Of a DNA stretch of 64,000 bases, positions 1 to 7,525 are shown in pieces. The notes beneath the pieces were generated by a model, which was given only the letters and a program-made list of their open reading frames with translations, was not told the origin of the DNA and made no database searches. This stretch comes from Paludibacteraceae bacterium (lineage in GTDB: Bacteria; Bacteroidota; Bacteroidia; Bacteroidales; Paludibacteraceae): the NCBI GenBank assembly GCA_016285885.1, contig JAEERP010000004.1, positions 248,001 to 312,000 of the forward strand, in the 5' to 3' direction. The translations under genes were made by a program, and so were the position numbers. The stretch's first letter is position 1, and every line of letters starts with the position of its first letter.

Positions 1-153
1 AATGGCTTGCCAGTCTTCAGAGCGGGGGAGATTGATGGTATTAGGGTGAAAGTGGCGCTTATTGTGCCTGTGAGATTCTCGAGGACTCATCTTCCACCTA
101 AGACGGAAGAGGTCATTGATTTTGATGAAAACTATAATTTTGATGATTGGTGA
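1..153 (+). CDS. C-terminal end of a TonB-like protein (5' end outside window)
   Basis: Frame 1 is open from the first base to a TGA at 151-153, giving 50 residues. The start, NGLPVFRAGEIDGIRVKV followed by a PVRF strand, resembles the C-terminal periplasmic domain of TonB-family energy transducers (NGxPV ... VPIxF). A 20-residue acidic tail ending in DDW follows. The stop overlaps the aroK start by one base (TGATG), so the two are probably co-translated. The assignment rests on a short fragment; only the end of the domain is visible. Confidence 0.5.
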   Translation, partial: NGLPVFRAGEIDGIRVKVALIVPVRFSRTHLPPKTEEVIDFDENYNFDDW

Positions 154-659
154 TGAAACAAACACGTTTGTTTTTAGTGGGTTACATGGGATGCGGGAAA
201 ACGCATACCGCTAAGCGTTTGGCTAAAAAGTACGGTATGGACTATATCGATCTGGATCAGTATATCGAGCGTCGATTCTTCAAGACCATCCCGCAGATCT
301 TCGCCGAGAGGGGAGAGGAGGGATTCCGTAAACTGGAGCACAACATGTTGGAGGAGGTCGCCTCCTTCGAGAATGTCATCATCTCTACGGGTGGTGGCGC
401 GGCATGTTTCTACGACAACATGGAGTTGATGAACGCTTCGGGCGAGACGGTCTACCTCCAGGCTTCACCGGAAGGCCTTTTCGCTTATCTGAAGAATGCG
501 AAGGCGGAACGTCCTTTGTTGGCCGGCAAGTCTGACGACGAGATGCTGGCGTTCATCCGCACAAGCCTAGAGACGAGGGAGCCCTACTATCTGAAGGCGA
601 AGCATGTCATCGATTCTAAGGATGAAAGCGATGTGCTTTTCGACCAACTGTTGAAATAA
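153..659 (+). CDS. aroK: shikimate kinase
   Basis: Phosphorylates shikimate with ATP in the cytoplasmic pathway to chorismate and aromatic amino acids. The 168 residues are the usual length. The Walker A loop is GYMGCGKT at residues 10-17, the magnesium/shikimate DLD motif is near 34-36, RGEEGFR near 57, the GGG shikimate-binding turn near 82, and the lid arginine lies in ERPLL. ATG 153 is preferred over a TTG two codons upstream because MKQTRLFLVGY matches the usual family start and overlaps the upstream stop by one base. guaA follows after 25 bases. Confidence 0.93.
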   Translation: MKQTRLFLVGYMGCGKTHTAKRLAKKYGMDYIDLDQYIERRFFKTIPQIFAERGEEGFRKLEHNMLEEVASFENVIISTGGGAACFYDNMELMNASGETVYLQASPEGLFAYLKNAKAERPLLAGKSDDEMLAFIRTSLETREPYYLKAKHVIDSKDESDVLFDQLLK

Positions 660-684
660 TACTTGGCTAAATAATTACATATTC

Positions 685-2481
685 ATGCAAGAGAAAATTA
701 TCGTATTGGATTTCGGTGGGCAGTATGCTCACCTGATTGCGAATAGAGTCCGCCGTCTGGGCGTTTTCACGGAGATATGCTCCCCAACCGCTTCCGTCGA
801 GGAATTGGCGGGCGCTAAGGGAATCATCTATAGTGGCGGTCCTTCCAGCGTGTATGCGGAGGATGCCCCTGATTATAATCCTGAGATATTGAACATCCCG
901 GTGCCTAAGCTGGGTATCTGCTACGGACATCAGCTGATGGCCTCCCAGTTGGGTGGTACGGTGAAACCGGGTAAGGTGAAGGAGTATGGCATCGCGGATC
1001 TCCTGCTGAAGGAGCCTCAACATCCCCTTTTGAAGGGTATCCCTGCCTCTTCCCCTATGTGGATGAGCCATGGCGACGCGGTGGAGAAACTGCCTGCGGG
1101 TTATAAGATCATCGCCTCCACCAAGGATTGCCCGATTGCGGCCGTCGCTTTGGACGAGCGCAAGATCTATGGCATACAGTTCCACCCGGAGGTGACGCAC
1201 AGCAAGTTCGGTATGAAGATATTGGACAACTTCATTGATATCTGTGGCTGCGAACGTACGTGGAACATGAAGAGCTACATGCCGCTGATCTCGGAGAAGA
1301 TCAAGAAGGAGGTGGGCGACCGCAAGGTGTTCCTGCTGGTTTCCGGTGGTGTGGACAGTACCGTGGCGTTCGTGTTGCTGAACCGTGTGTTGGGCACTGA
1401 CCGTGTCATGGGTCTGCACATCGACAATGGTATGATGCGTATGGACGAGTCCGCTAAGATCATTGATTTCTTGAAGGCTGAGGGCATGCACAACCTGCGT
1501 GTGGTGGATGCGACCGACACCTTCCTTGGCAAGCTGAAGGGCATCACGGCTCCTGAGCAGAAACGTAAGATCATCGGCGCCACTTTCTTGGTGGTGAAGG
1601 ACGAGGAGATGGCTAAACTGAACCTCGACCCTAAGGAGTGGATGATTGCCCAGGGCACCATTTATCCGGATACCATCGAGAGCGGTGGTACGAAGAACGC
1701 TGATTTGATCAAGACCCACCACAACCGTGTGAAGGAGGTGATGGATCTGATGGCGCAAGGCTTGTTGCTGGAGCCGTTGGCAGACCTCTACAAGGATGAG
1801 GTCCGCATGTTGGGCGAGGAGTTGGGTATTCCTCATAACCTCGTGTGGAGGCATCCGTTCCCTGGCCCGGGCTTGGGCGTGCGCCTGCTTTGCACCGACG
1901 GAAAGGGTGAGTTCGCGAAGATGGAGGATGTGCCGGGCTTGGCGGATTATCTGAAAGAGAACCATATAGAGGGAAAGATCCTTCCGATCAAGAGTGTGGG
2001 TGTGCAGGGTGATGGACGTACCTATGCGCAACCGTTCCTGTTGACCACGAAGAACCTTACCTGGAAGCAGTGTGAAAAGTTCAGCACCGAGTTGGTGAAC
2101 CGCTTCAAGGTGATCAACCGTGTGATTTGGCAGGTAGGCGCGGTATCCGATGAGATGCCTAAACTGGTGGAACAATATGCCACGAAGCACAACTTCGACG
2201 TGTTGCGTAAGTTCGATAACATCTGTACGGAGTTCCTGCAGGAGAACAACCTCTACGAATCCATTTGGCAGATGCCAGTCGTTTCCGTTCCATTGACGGT
2301 GGCCGACAAGCCATGCATCGTGATGCGCCCGGTGAACAGTTCCGAGGCGATGACCGCCAACTTCGCGGAGATCGACCAGAAATTGTTGGAAGGCCTGTGG
2401 GGCAGGTTCGTGGCGGAGGGTGCCGGCTCGTTGTGGTACGACGTGACGCACAAGCCTCCGGGAACGATCGAGTGGGAGTGA
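685..2481 (+). CDS. guaA: GMP synthase (glutamine-hydrolysing), long form
   Basis: Aminates XMP to GMP using glutamine and ATP, the last step of guanine nucleotide synthesis. Residues 1-190 are a class I glutamine amidotransferase with nucleophile Cys79 (GICYGH), His167 and Glu169 (FHPE). The ATP pyrophosphatase P-loop is SGGVDST at 220-226, and RHPFPGPGLG precedes the dimerisation region. It ends in KPPGTIEWE, as the family does. At 598 residues it is longer than the ~525-residue E. coli enzyme. The extra C-terminal segment (ILPIKSVGVQGDGRTY, then WQMPVVSVPL) resembles the eukaryotic-type enzyme with two dimerisation domains. A hairpin terminator follows. Confidence 0.95.
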   Translation: MQEKIIVLDFGGQYAHLIANRVRRLGVFTEICSPTASVEELAGAKGIIYSGGPSSVYAEDAPDYNPEILNIPVPKLGICYGHQLMASQLGGTVKPGKVKEYGIADLLLKEPQHPLLKGIPASSPMWMSHGDAVEKLPAGYKIIASTKDCPIAAVALDERKIYGIQFHPEVTHSKFGMKILDNFIDICGCERTWNMKSYMPLISEKIKKEVGDRKVFLLVSGGVDSTVAFVLLNRVLGTDRVMGLHIDNGMMRMDESAKIIDFLKAEGMHNLRVVDATDTFLGKLKGITAPEQKRKIIGATFLVVKDEEMAKLNLDPKEWMIAQGTIYPDTIESGGTKNADLIKTHHNRVKEVMDLMAQGLLLEPLADLYKDEVRMLGEELGIPHNLVWRHPFPGPGLGVRLLCTDGKGEFAKMEDVPGLADYLKENHIEGKILPIKSVGVQGDGRTYAQPFLLTTKNLTWKQCEKFSTELVNRFKVINRVIWQVGAVSDEMPKLVEQYATKHNFDVLRKFDNICTEFLQENNLYESIWQMPVVSVPLTVADKPCIVMRPVNSSEAMTANFAEIDQKLLEGLWGRFVAEGAGSLWYDVTHKPPGTIEWE

Positions 2482-2503
2482 TTTGAATCCTAAGATATTA
2501 AGC

Positions 2504-2547
2504 ATCCCCATTGTCAGGTTGGTCTGGCAATGGGGATTGTTGTTTTG
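2504..2547 (+). terminator. intrinsic terminator after guaA
   Basis: A perfect 10-bp inverted repeat, ATCCCCATTG at 2504-2513 and CAATGGGGAT at 2528-2537, with a 14-base loop. A T-rich run (TGTTGTTTT) follows. Confidence 0.8.
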
Positions 2548-2595
2548 GGCCTTTTGTTTTGCCGTACGAAAATTTTTTTCGCCCAACGCCTTCCC

Positions 2596-2627
2596 TTGCA
2601 ACTATTTCGTTTTTATTTGTACATTTG
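2596..2627 (+). promoter_or_regulatory. Bacteroidota-type promoter of the ion channel gene
   Basis: TTG at 2596-2598 (-33 box), a 21-base spacer and TACATTTG at 2620-2627 (matches TAnnTTTG), 35 bases before the ATG at 2663. Confidence 0.65.
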
Positions 2628-2662
2628 CATATTTAACGTTTCGAAATGTGTGACAGATTCTC

Positions 2663-3496
2663 ATGGCAGACTGGAAAGAGAAAATAAGGAAGATATGTAC
2701 CAACAAGTGGTTTGAGTTGGTGATCACGATTATCATCGTCGTGAATTCTGCCCTTATCGGTGTGGAGACGTACATGAAGTCTCCCGTCATCTCGCATGTG
2801 CAGGATATCATCTTAGGCATTTTCACCATTGAGATCATCATGCGTTTCATCGCCGCGAAGGATGTGCGCACGTTCTTCCGGAGCGGGTGGAACATCTTCG
2901 ACCTCTGCTTAGTGATCATCAGTTACGTGCCGGAGACGATGATGCCGAACTCCTCCGCCATGATGGCCCTCCGTGTGTTGCGTGTGCTCCGTGTGTTACG
3001 CCTGTTGCGCGCCTCCAAGGAGATCAAGCTGATCGTTACCGTCCTGCTGAAATCAATCACCTCCATGTTCTGCAACATGCTCCTCTATCTGATCTTTATC
3101 TATTTGTTCGCCATCGTCGGTGTCGGTCTTTTCCGTATGCCTGACCCGCAGACGTTGAGCGGCGAGGAGGCTGTGCGGTACGAGGAGTTTGTGCGTGTCG
3201 CGCCTAATAACCCTCATAATTCGTCCGACCCATACGGTTCCCTGGACGAGGCCATGTTCACGCTTTTCCGTGTCATGACGGGGGAGGATTGGACCGATCT
3301 GCGCTATAACCTCGTGACGGCAAGCGAGATGGGCGTCATCAAGACCCCGACCGTGGTGGTGACGCTCTTCCACGTCTTCTGGTTCATCATCGCCGCCTTC
3401 CTTCTGTTGAACTTGGTGACAGGCGCCATCCTCAACAATTACCAGAAGGAAAGGAGCCGGCAGGATGTGCATGGACCTGATAGTGATGAGGATTAA
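2663..3496 (+). CDS. single-domain voltage-gated cation channel (NavBac/CaV-like)
   Basis: A 277-residue inner-membrane ion channel with the six-helix plan: S1 ~15-36, S2 ~46-64, S3 ~75-92, S4 ~99-117, S5 ~128-157, pore loop ~195-212 and S6 ~232-258. S4 carries arginines at every third position (104, 107, 110, 113, 116), the voltage-sensor signature. Such proteins act as homotetramers. The pore reads TLFRVMTGEDW (filter TGEDW, 206-210), whereas the classic bacterial sodium channel filter is TLESW. TGEDW is closer to eukaryotic calcium-channel domain II, so ion selectivity cannot be assumed. Monocistronic, with its own promoter. Confidence 0.88.
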   Translation: MADWKEKIRKICTNKWFELVITIIIVVNSALIGVETYMKSPVISHVQDIILGIFTIEIIMRFIAAKDVRTFFRSGWNIFDLCLVIISYVPETMMPNSSAMMALRVLRVLRVLRLLRASKEIKLIVTVLLKSITSMFCNMLLYLIFIYLFAIVGVGLFRMPDPQTLSGEEAVRYEEFVRVAPNNPHNSSDPYGSLDEAMFTLFRVMTGEDWTDLRYNLVTASEMGVIKTPTVVVTLFHVFWFIIAAFLLLNLVTGAILNNYQKERSRQDVHGPDSDED

Positions 3497-3560
3497 TAGC
3501 CTCGCTCCCTTTTTTGCTGATCAAATGTAAGTTGTTGATTATAAATTTAATGATTGAAAC

Positions 3561-4037
3561 ATGAAACGATTCTTACTGTGTATGTCGTTATTCTTCTCCT
3601 GGGGTTGTTTCCAAAATCTTATGGCGGAGGAATTGGATGTGTTGGTCGTCGAGCTGAAGTCTGACATCTCCTATAAATTTTCGTTGAATGAGCCTCCTCG
3701 TTTTTCGCTGAACAATGGGCAGATGGAGGTTGTCGGGGATGTGGAGACCAGCTTTGAGGTGTCGAATGTCCGCCAAATCTACTTTGCGCCGTCTGCATCG
3801 GTGGGTGTCTCTAAGAATGAGGCGAAGTCTGATGTGACGCTCTTCTATGAGGACAATAGCCATGTGCGTGTCGAAGGTGTTCAGCCTGGTTCCGTGGCCT
3901 ATCTCTATGCGGCGGACGGAAAACTGCTCGGGGAGAAATCGGCGAGTGGAAACGCTGTGGAGGTTCAGTTGCCTAATGAGGCGGGGATCTATATGTTGCA
4001 GGTGGATGGTAGAACGTTTAAAGTTAGGAAGAGATGA
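3561..4037 (+). CDS. small secreted protein with type IX secretion-like C-terminal domain
   Basis: 158 residues. A signal peptide occupies about residues 1-22 (basic MKR, hydrophobic core, cleavage near MAEE). A central segment of the form 'hydrophobic strand, short LNNGQ turn, then VRQIYFAP' is a motif common in secreted Bacteroidales proteins. The last ~70 residues (YAADGKLLGEK to VDGRTFKVRK) resemble the Por/T9SS sorting domain. No catalytic domain can be seen, so the function is unknown. The stop overlaps the next gene by four bases (ATGA), so the two are probably co-expressed. Confidence 0.75.
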   Translation: MKRFLLCMSLFFSWGCFQNLMAEELDVLVVELKSDISYKFSLNEPPRFSLNNGQMEVVGDVETSFEVSNVRQIYFAPSASVGVSKNEAKSDVTLFYEDNSHVRVEGVQPGSVAYLYAADGKLLGEKSASGNAVEVQLPNEAGIYMLQVDGRTFKVRKR

Positions 4038-5575
4038 AAAAAGAGATACTACTTTGTGGAGCATTGATGCTTTCCTTGGCGAGCCAAGCGGAATCATTCA
4101 TGCGTGTGGAGCTTGCGGATGGAACGTTTGTGGACTATAAGGGAGATAATATCAAGAATGTCACATTTGAGACCACCGATAAGTCTGGAACCATTCAAGG
4201 CAAAAAATATGTGGATTTAGGCTTGTCCGTAAAGTGGGCGGCCTATGACGTCGGTTCGGACAACGCGAACGAGAACGGCAGTCGGTTTGCTTGGGGATTG
4301 ACCACCCCTACGACGGAGACGCAAGTGCCATGGTCGGAGTACAAATATTTTGACGAGGAGAATAATGATGCTCCGTTGACGAAATATTGTGAGAATGAAC
4401 GTTTCGGAAAGGTGGATTCCTTGAATGTCTTGGAGGCTATCGACGATGCGGCTTCTGTCCTTTGGGGCGATGAGTGGCGTATGCCGACGAAGGCTGAGGT
4501 GGCGGAGCTCATCCGGGTATGTCATGCCACGGTCGTCCGTAATGATGGTGTCCTTGCCAACCGGTTCACCTCCGATGAGGCGGGGTATGAGAATGTCGCA
4601 TTGACCTTCCCTTATTCCTCCGGATTGTCCAACTATTGGACATCCTCGTTGTATGAGACGAATAGCATCTTGGCGTATTACTATCAGATGGTCGATTTCA
4701 CGTCAGGCTCTTCGACTATAGAATCAGCGATAGGCCCTAAGGGCATGGGAAGGGGAGGAACGGCTTTCGTCAGGGCCGTGTCCACGTCCAAGAACGTGAA
4801 GGGAGATTCTACGGTGGTTGTCCACCTGAATAATGGCGAGGCGGTGGAATATCTTTCCGATCAAGTGAAGAACCTCTTTTTCTTTGATTCGGAGGCATCT
4901 TCCCTAGACAAGGAGACAGGCTCTTTGGATGACTATGGGTATGTCGATTTAGGCTTGAGCGTTTTGTGGGCGACCCATAACGTGGGCGCCGCTACGCCAG
5001 CAGGAAGAGGTGGATTGTATGCTTGGGGCGAGACGGAGGAGGAAGTGGGTGATACTTCTGTCTTGTATGCTACGGCGTATTCGGCTCTCCAGTATAAGTA
5101 TTCGTTGGATGATAAGATTGACTCTGTTTCCAAATATTGTGTCGTGGATACTTTCGGTGTCGTGGATAATCTGGTGCGGCTTGAGGCGTCGGATGATGCC
5201 GCCAGTGTGAATTGGTCATCTAAATGGAGAATGCCTACCGTTGAAGAGTTGAGCGAGCTGATGGAGAATTGCTCAGTTCTTTTCACGGACGATTATGAGG
5301 GCACTGGTGTCAGTGGCATATTGTTGACCAGTAAGGTGCCGGGATATACCGACCGATCTATTTTCTTGCCGGGAAATGGCTATATCCAGTATGAACAAAA
5401 ACCGACTGACGCAGAGGGTAAAGAATTGGCCGATCCATATTATTGGTCTTCTTCTTTGTGTGAGGCTCGTTGTTGGCTTGCATGGCAAATGACCTTTTCG
5501 CTGAATCGTGGGTGGAAAGAGATATCTTTCCCAAGAACCATCGGTGCATCGATACGTCCCGTGGCAGATAAGTGA
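4034..5575 (+). CDS. secreted protein with two tandem FISUMP/DUF1566-like domains
   Basis: 513 residues with a signal peptide of about 19 residues. It contains two copies of the 'Fibrobacter major paralogous' type fold, ~57-256 and ~302-511. Each starts with YVDLGLSV and continues through AWG, a DDAA element and WRMPT to a YW(T/S)SS segment. Each copy is preceded by a short strand motif ending in a Phe-rich turn (IKNVTFE; VKNLFFFD) like that in the upstream gene. It overlaps that gene by four bases. It is probably exported and surface-associated; the substrate or partner is unknown. The internal duplication is old, since the two copies are clearly diverged. Confidence 0.75.
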   Translation: MKKEILLCGALMLSLASQAESFMRVELADGTFVDYKGDNIKNVTFETTDKSGTIQGKKYVDLGLSVKWAAYDVGSDNANENGSRFAWGLTTPTTETQVPWSEYKYFDEENNDAPLTKYCENERFGKVDSLNVLEAIDDAASVLWGDEWRMPTKAEVAELIRVCHATVVRNDGVLANRFTSDEAGYENVALTFPYSSGLSNYWTSSLYETNSILAYYYQMVDFTSGSSTIESAIGPKGMGRGGTAFVRAVSTSKNVKGDSTVVVHLNNGEAVEYLSDQVKNLFFFDSEASSLDKETGSLDDYGYVDLGLSVLWATHNVGAATPAGRGGLYAWGETEEEVGDTSVLYATAYSALQYKYSLDDKIDSVSKYCVVDTFGVVDNLVRLEASDDAASVNWSSKWRMPTVEELSELMENCSVLFTDDYEGTGVSGILLTSKVPGYTDRSIFLPGNGYIQYEQKPTDAEGKELADPYYWSSSLCEARCWLAWQMTFSLNRGWKEISFPRTIGASIRPVADK

Positions 5576-5600
5576 TAATCATCTAAATGTATAGTGTATC

Positions 5601-7490
5601 ATGAAAAAGTATTTGATTCTAAACGTTTTCATGCTCTGTGCGACGCTTTCGTTCTCACAGAATGATGTGACTTTGGGCATGCGTATCGCAGCCCTGCGCT
5701 ATCCGGAGGTGGGTGTGCCTCAGGAAAACCTTATGCCAGTGGTGGCGAGTGGTAAGATTGGTTTCGTCAATCATGACGGAGAGTTGGTGCTGCCTCCTAC
5801 TTATGACAAGGAGAGGGACATCGAGTCGTACCGTTTCCGTGATGGCCTTATGATCGTGAAGAAGAGTGGCAAGTATGGCTACTTGAACACGAAGTTGGAG
5901 GAGGTGATTCCTTGCCAGTTCGAGGAGGCCAGACCGTTCGATGACGGATTGGCCGCTGTGAAGAAGGATAAGATGTGGGGATTCATCGATAAGAAGGGAG
6001 AGAACGTGATACCTTTCGGCTACAAGAGGGTATGCTCCTTCTCCTTCGGATTGGCCGCTGTAGTGGGCGACCAGGACTCTATCGGCTTCATCGATAAGTT
6101 CGGTATCATAGCTATTCCTTTCCAATTCGATAATGCGGGCCAACCTGCCTTCATGGAGGATGGCCGTTGCGCCGTGAAGAAAAACGGTGTGGGTGTCTTC
6201 ATCAACAAAAAGGGTGAAATCATCGGCAACTTGTCGGAGGGCGACGCTGAGCCACAGTTGGCAAAGCCGACTTCCTTCCAAACCGCTGACGCGAGCTTTT
6301 CGAAGACCGGTTACCAATTGGCGGAGACTCCGTATGACGACGCATGGCCGTTCGTGGATGGCTACTCCATCGTGATGAAGAAGGAGGGCAACGAGAAACG
6401 CTTCGGTGTGGTTTCCATCAAGGGCAAAGAGGTGGTTCCTTGCTCGTATGACCAGATATCAGGTCCGTTCAGAGGCCCAGTCTCCTATTTCATCATCAAG
6501 AAATCAACGGGTTATGGCGCCTACGATGTGGATGGGAAGGAGATCCTCCCTTGCGAATACCAGTCTATCGGCAAGGAGGGTAGCCAACTAATCATGATCG
6601 AGAAGGACGGCAAGAAGGGTTTCGCGGATGCTTCGGGTAAGGTGGTGATCCCTTGCCAATTCGAGGATGCCCGTCCGTTCAATGCCGCTAACGTCACCGC
6701 TGTGGAGGAGAAGAAGAAGGATAAGATGGTTTGGAACTTCATCGACCGTACCGGTAAGGTGATCGCTTCCCCAGCTTATGACGATGCGCTTGCCTTCGTG
6801 AACGGTGTGTGCCCTGTGCAAAGAAAAGGCAAATGGGGCTTCGTGAACGAGTCGTTGAAGGAGATCTCTTCGCTGAAATATGAATATACTTTCTCTGACA
6901 TCAGGGAAAAATGGTCATACCTCCGCTCTCTGCCGGGTGACCCTATCCCAGTCTCCCGTGCCGGTAAATATGGCTTCATCGACATCAGGGGTAAAGAGGT
7001 GATCAAGTGCCAATACGACGAGGCGCTCGCTTTCCGCAATGGCTTGGCAAGGGTGAAACAGAATGGTGCTGTAATCTACATAGACAAGAAGGGTCAGGTG
7101 GTGGATAACCAAACACCAGCCAACCGTAAGAGCATCCGCCAATCCATGGACGAGCAACCTGTTGTCACGAAGGAGAAGAGCGGTATGAAGGCGCTTGTGT
7201 TCGAGGACGAGACCTCTGGCAAGGAAACTGTTACGCCTTACATCTTCGATGACTTTGGCGCTAATTATATCGATGGCTTGGCACCGGTGAAGGTGGTCGG
7301 CAAGTGGGGCTTGATCAATGCCAAGGGCGAGATCGTTGTCCCTTGTATCTACGACGGCGTCGAGATCAGCGAGCAGGGCACGGCCATTGTCCGTGTAGGC
7401 TCTAAGAAGGGCTTCATCAATAAGATGGGCGAATCATTGTTGCCTCTTTCCAATGCGGCTAAGGTGCAGTGGATACCGATTCGTCGTTAA
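5601..7490 (+). CDS. secreted WG-repeat protein
   Basis: 629 residues with a signal peptide of ~20 residues ending SFSQ. The rest is about 13-14 repeats of the WG type (G-K-x-G-F-I-D-x-x-G-K-x-x-x-P-x-x-Y-D), for example KMWGFIDKKG, GKYGFIDIRG and GKWGLINAKG, each followed by IPCQF/YD. WG repeats are thought to form beta-rich, possibly ligand-binding, structures; no enzymatic motif is visible. It lies 25 bases after the FISUMP-like gene in the same direction, so it may belong to that operon. The function is unknown. Confidence 0.8.
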   Translation: MKKYLILNVFMLCATLSFSQNDVTLGMRIAALRYPEVGVPQENLMPVVASGKIGFVNHDGELVLPPTYDKERDIESYRFRDGLMIVKKSGKYGYLNTKLEEVIPCQFEEARPFDDGLAAVKKDKMWGFIDKKGENVIPFGYKRVCSFSFGLAAVVGDQDSIGFIDKFGIIAIPFQFDNAGQPAFMEDGRCAVKKNGVGVFINKKGEIIGNLSEGDAEPQLAKPTSFQTADASFSKTGYQLAETPYDDAWPFVDGYSIVMKKEGNEKRFGVVSIKGKEVVPCSYDQISGPFRGPVSYFIIKKSTGYGAYDVDGKEILPCEYQSIGKEGSQLIMIEKDGKKGFADASGKVVIPCQFEDARPFNAANVTAVEEKKKDKMVWNFIDRTGKVIASPAYDDALAFVNGVCPVQRKGKWGFVNESLKEISSLKYEYTFSDIREKWSYLRSLPGDPIPVSRAGKYGFIDIRGKEVIKCQYDEALAFRNGLARVKQNGAVIYIDKKGQVVDNQTPANRKSIRQSMDEQPVVTKEKSGMKALVFEDETSGKETVTPYIFDDFGANYIDGLAPVKVVGKWGLINAKGEIVVPCIYDGVEISEQGTAIVRVGSKKGFINKMGESLLPLSNAAKVQWIPIRR

Positions 7491-7525
7491 TGGATAGGGC
7501 TTCTATGCCTTTTTGATTTTAGGAG

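Noticed and set aside
667..2601. 644-residue minus-strand open frame opposite guaA
   Set aside because: It is the complement of a certain gene, has a His/Leu/Arg/Gln-rich composition typical of an antisense reading of a codon-biased gene, and shows no domain.
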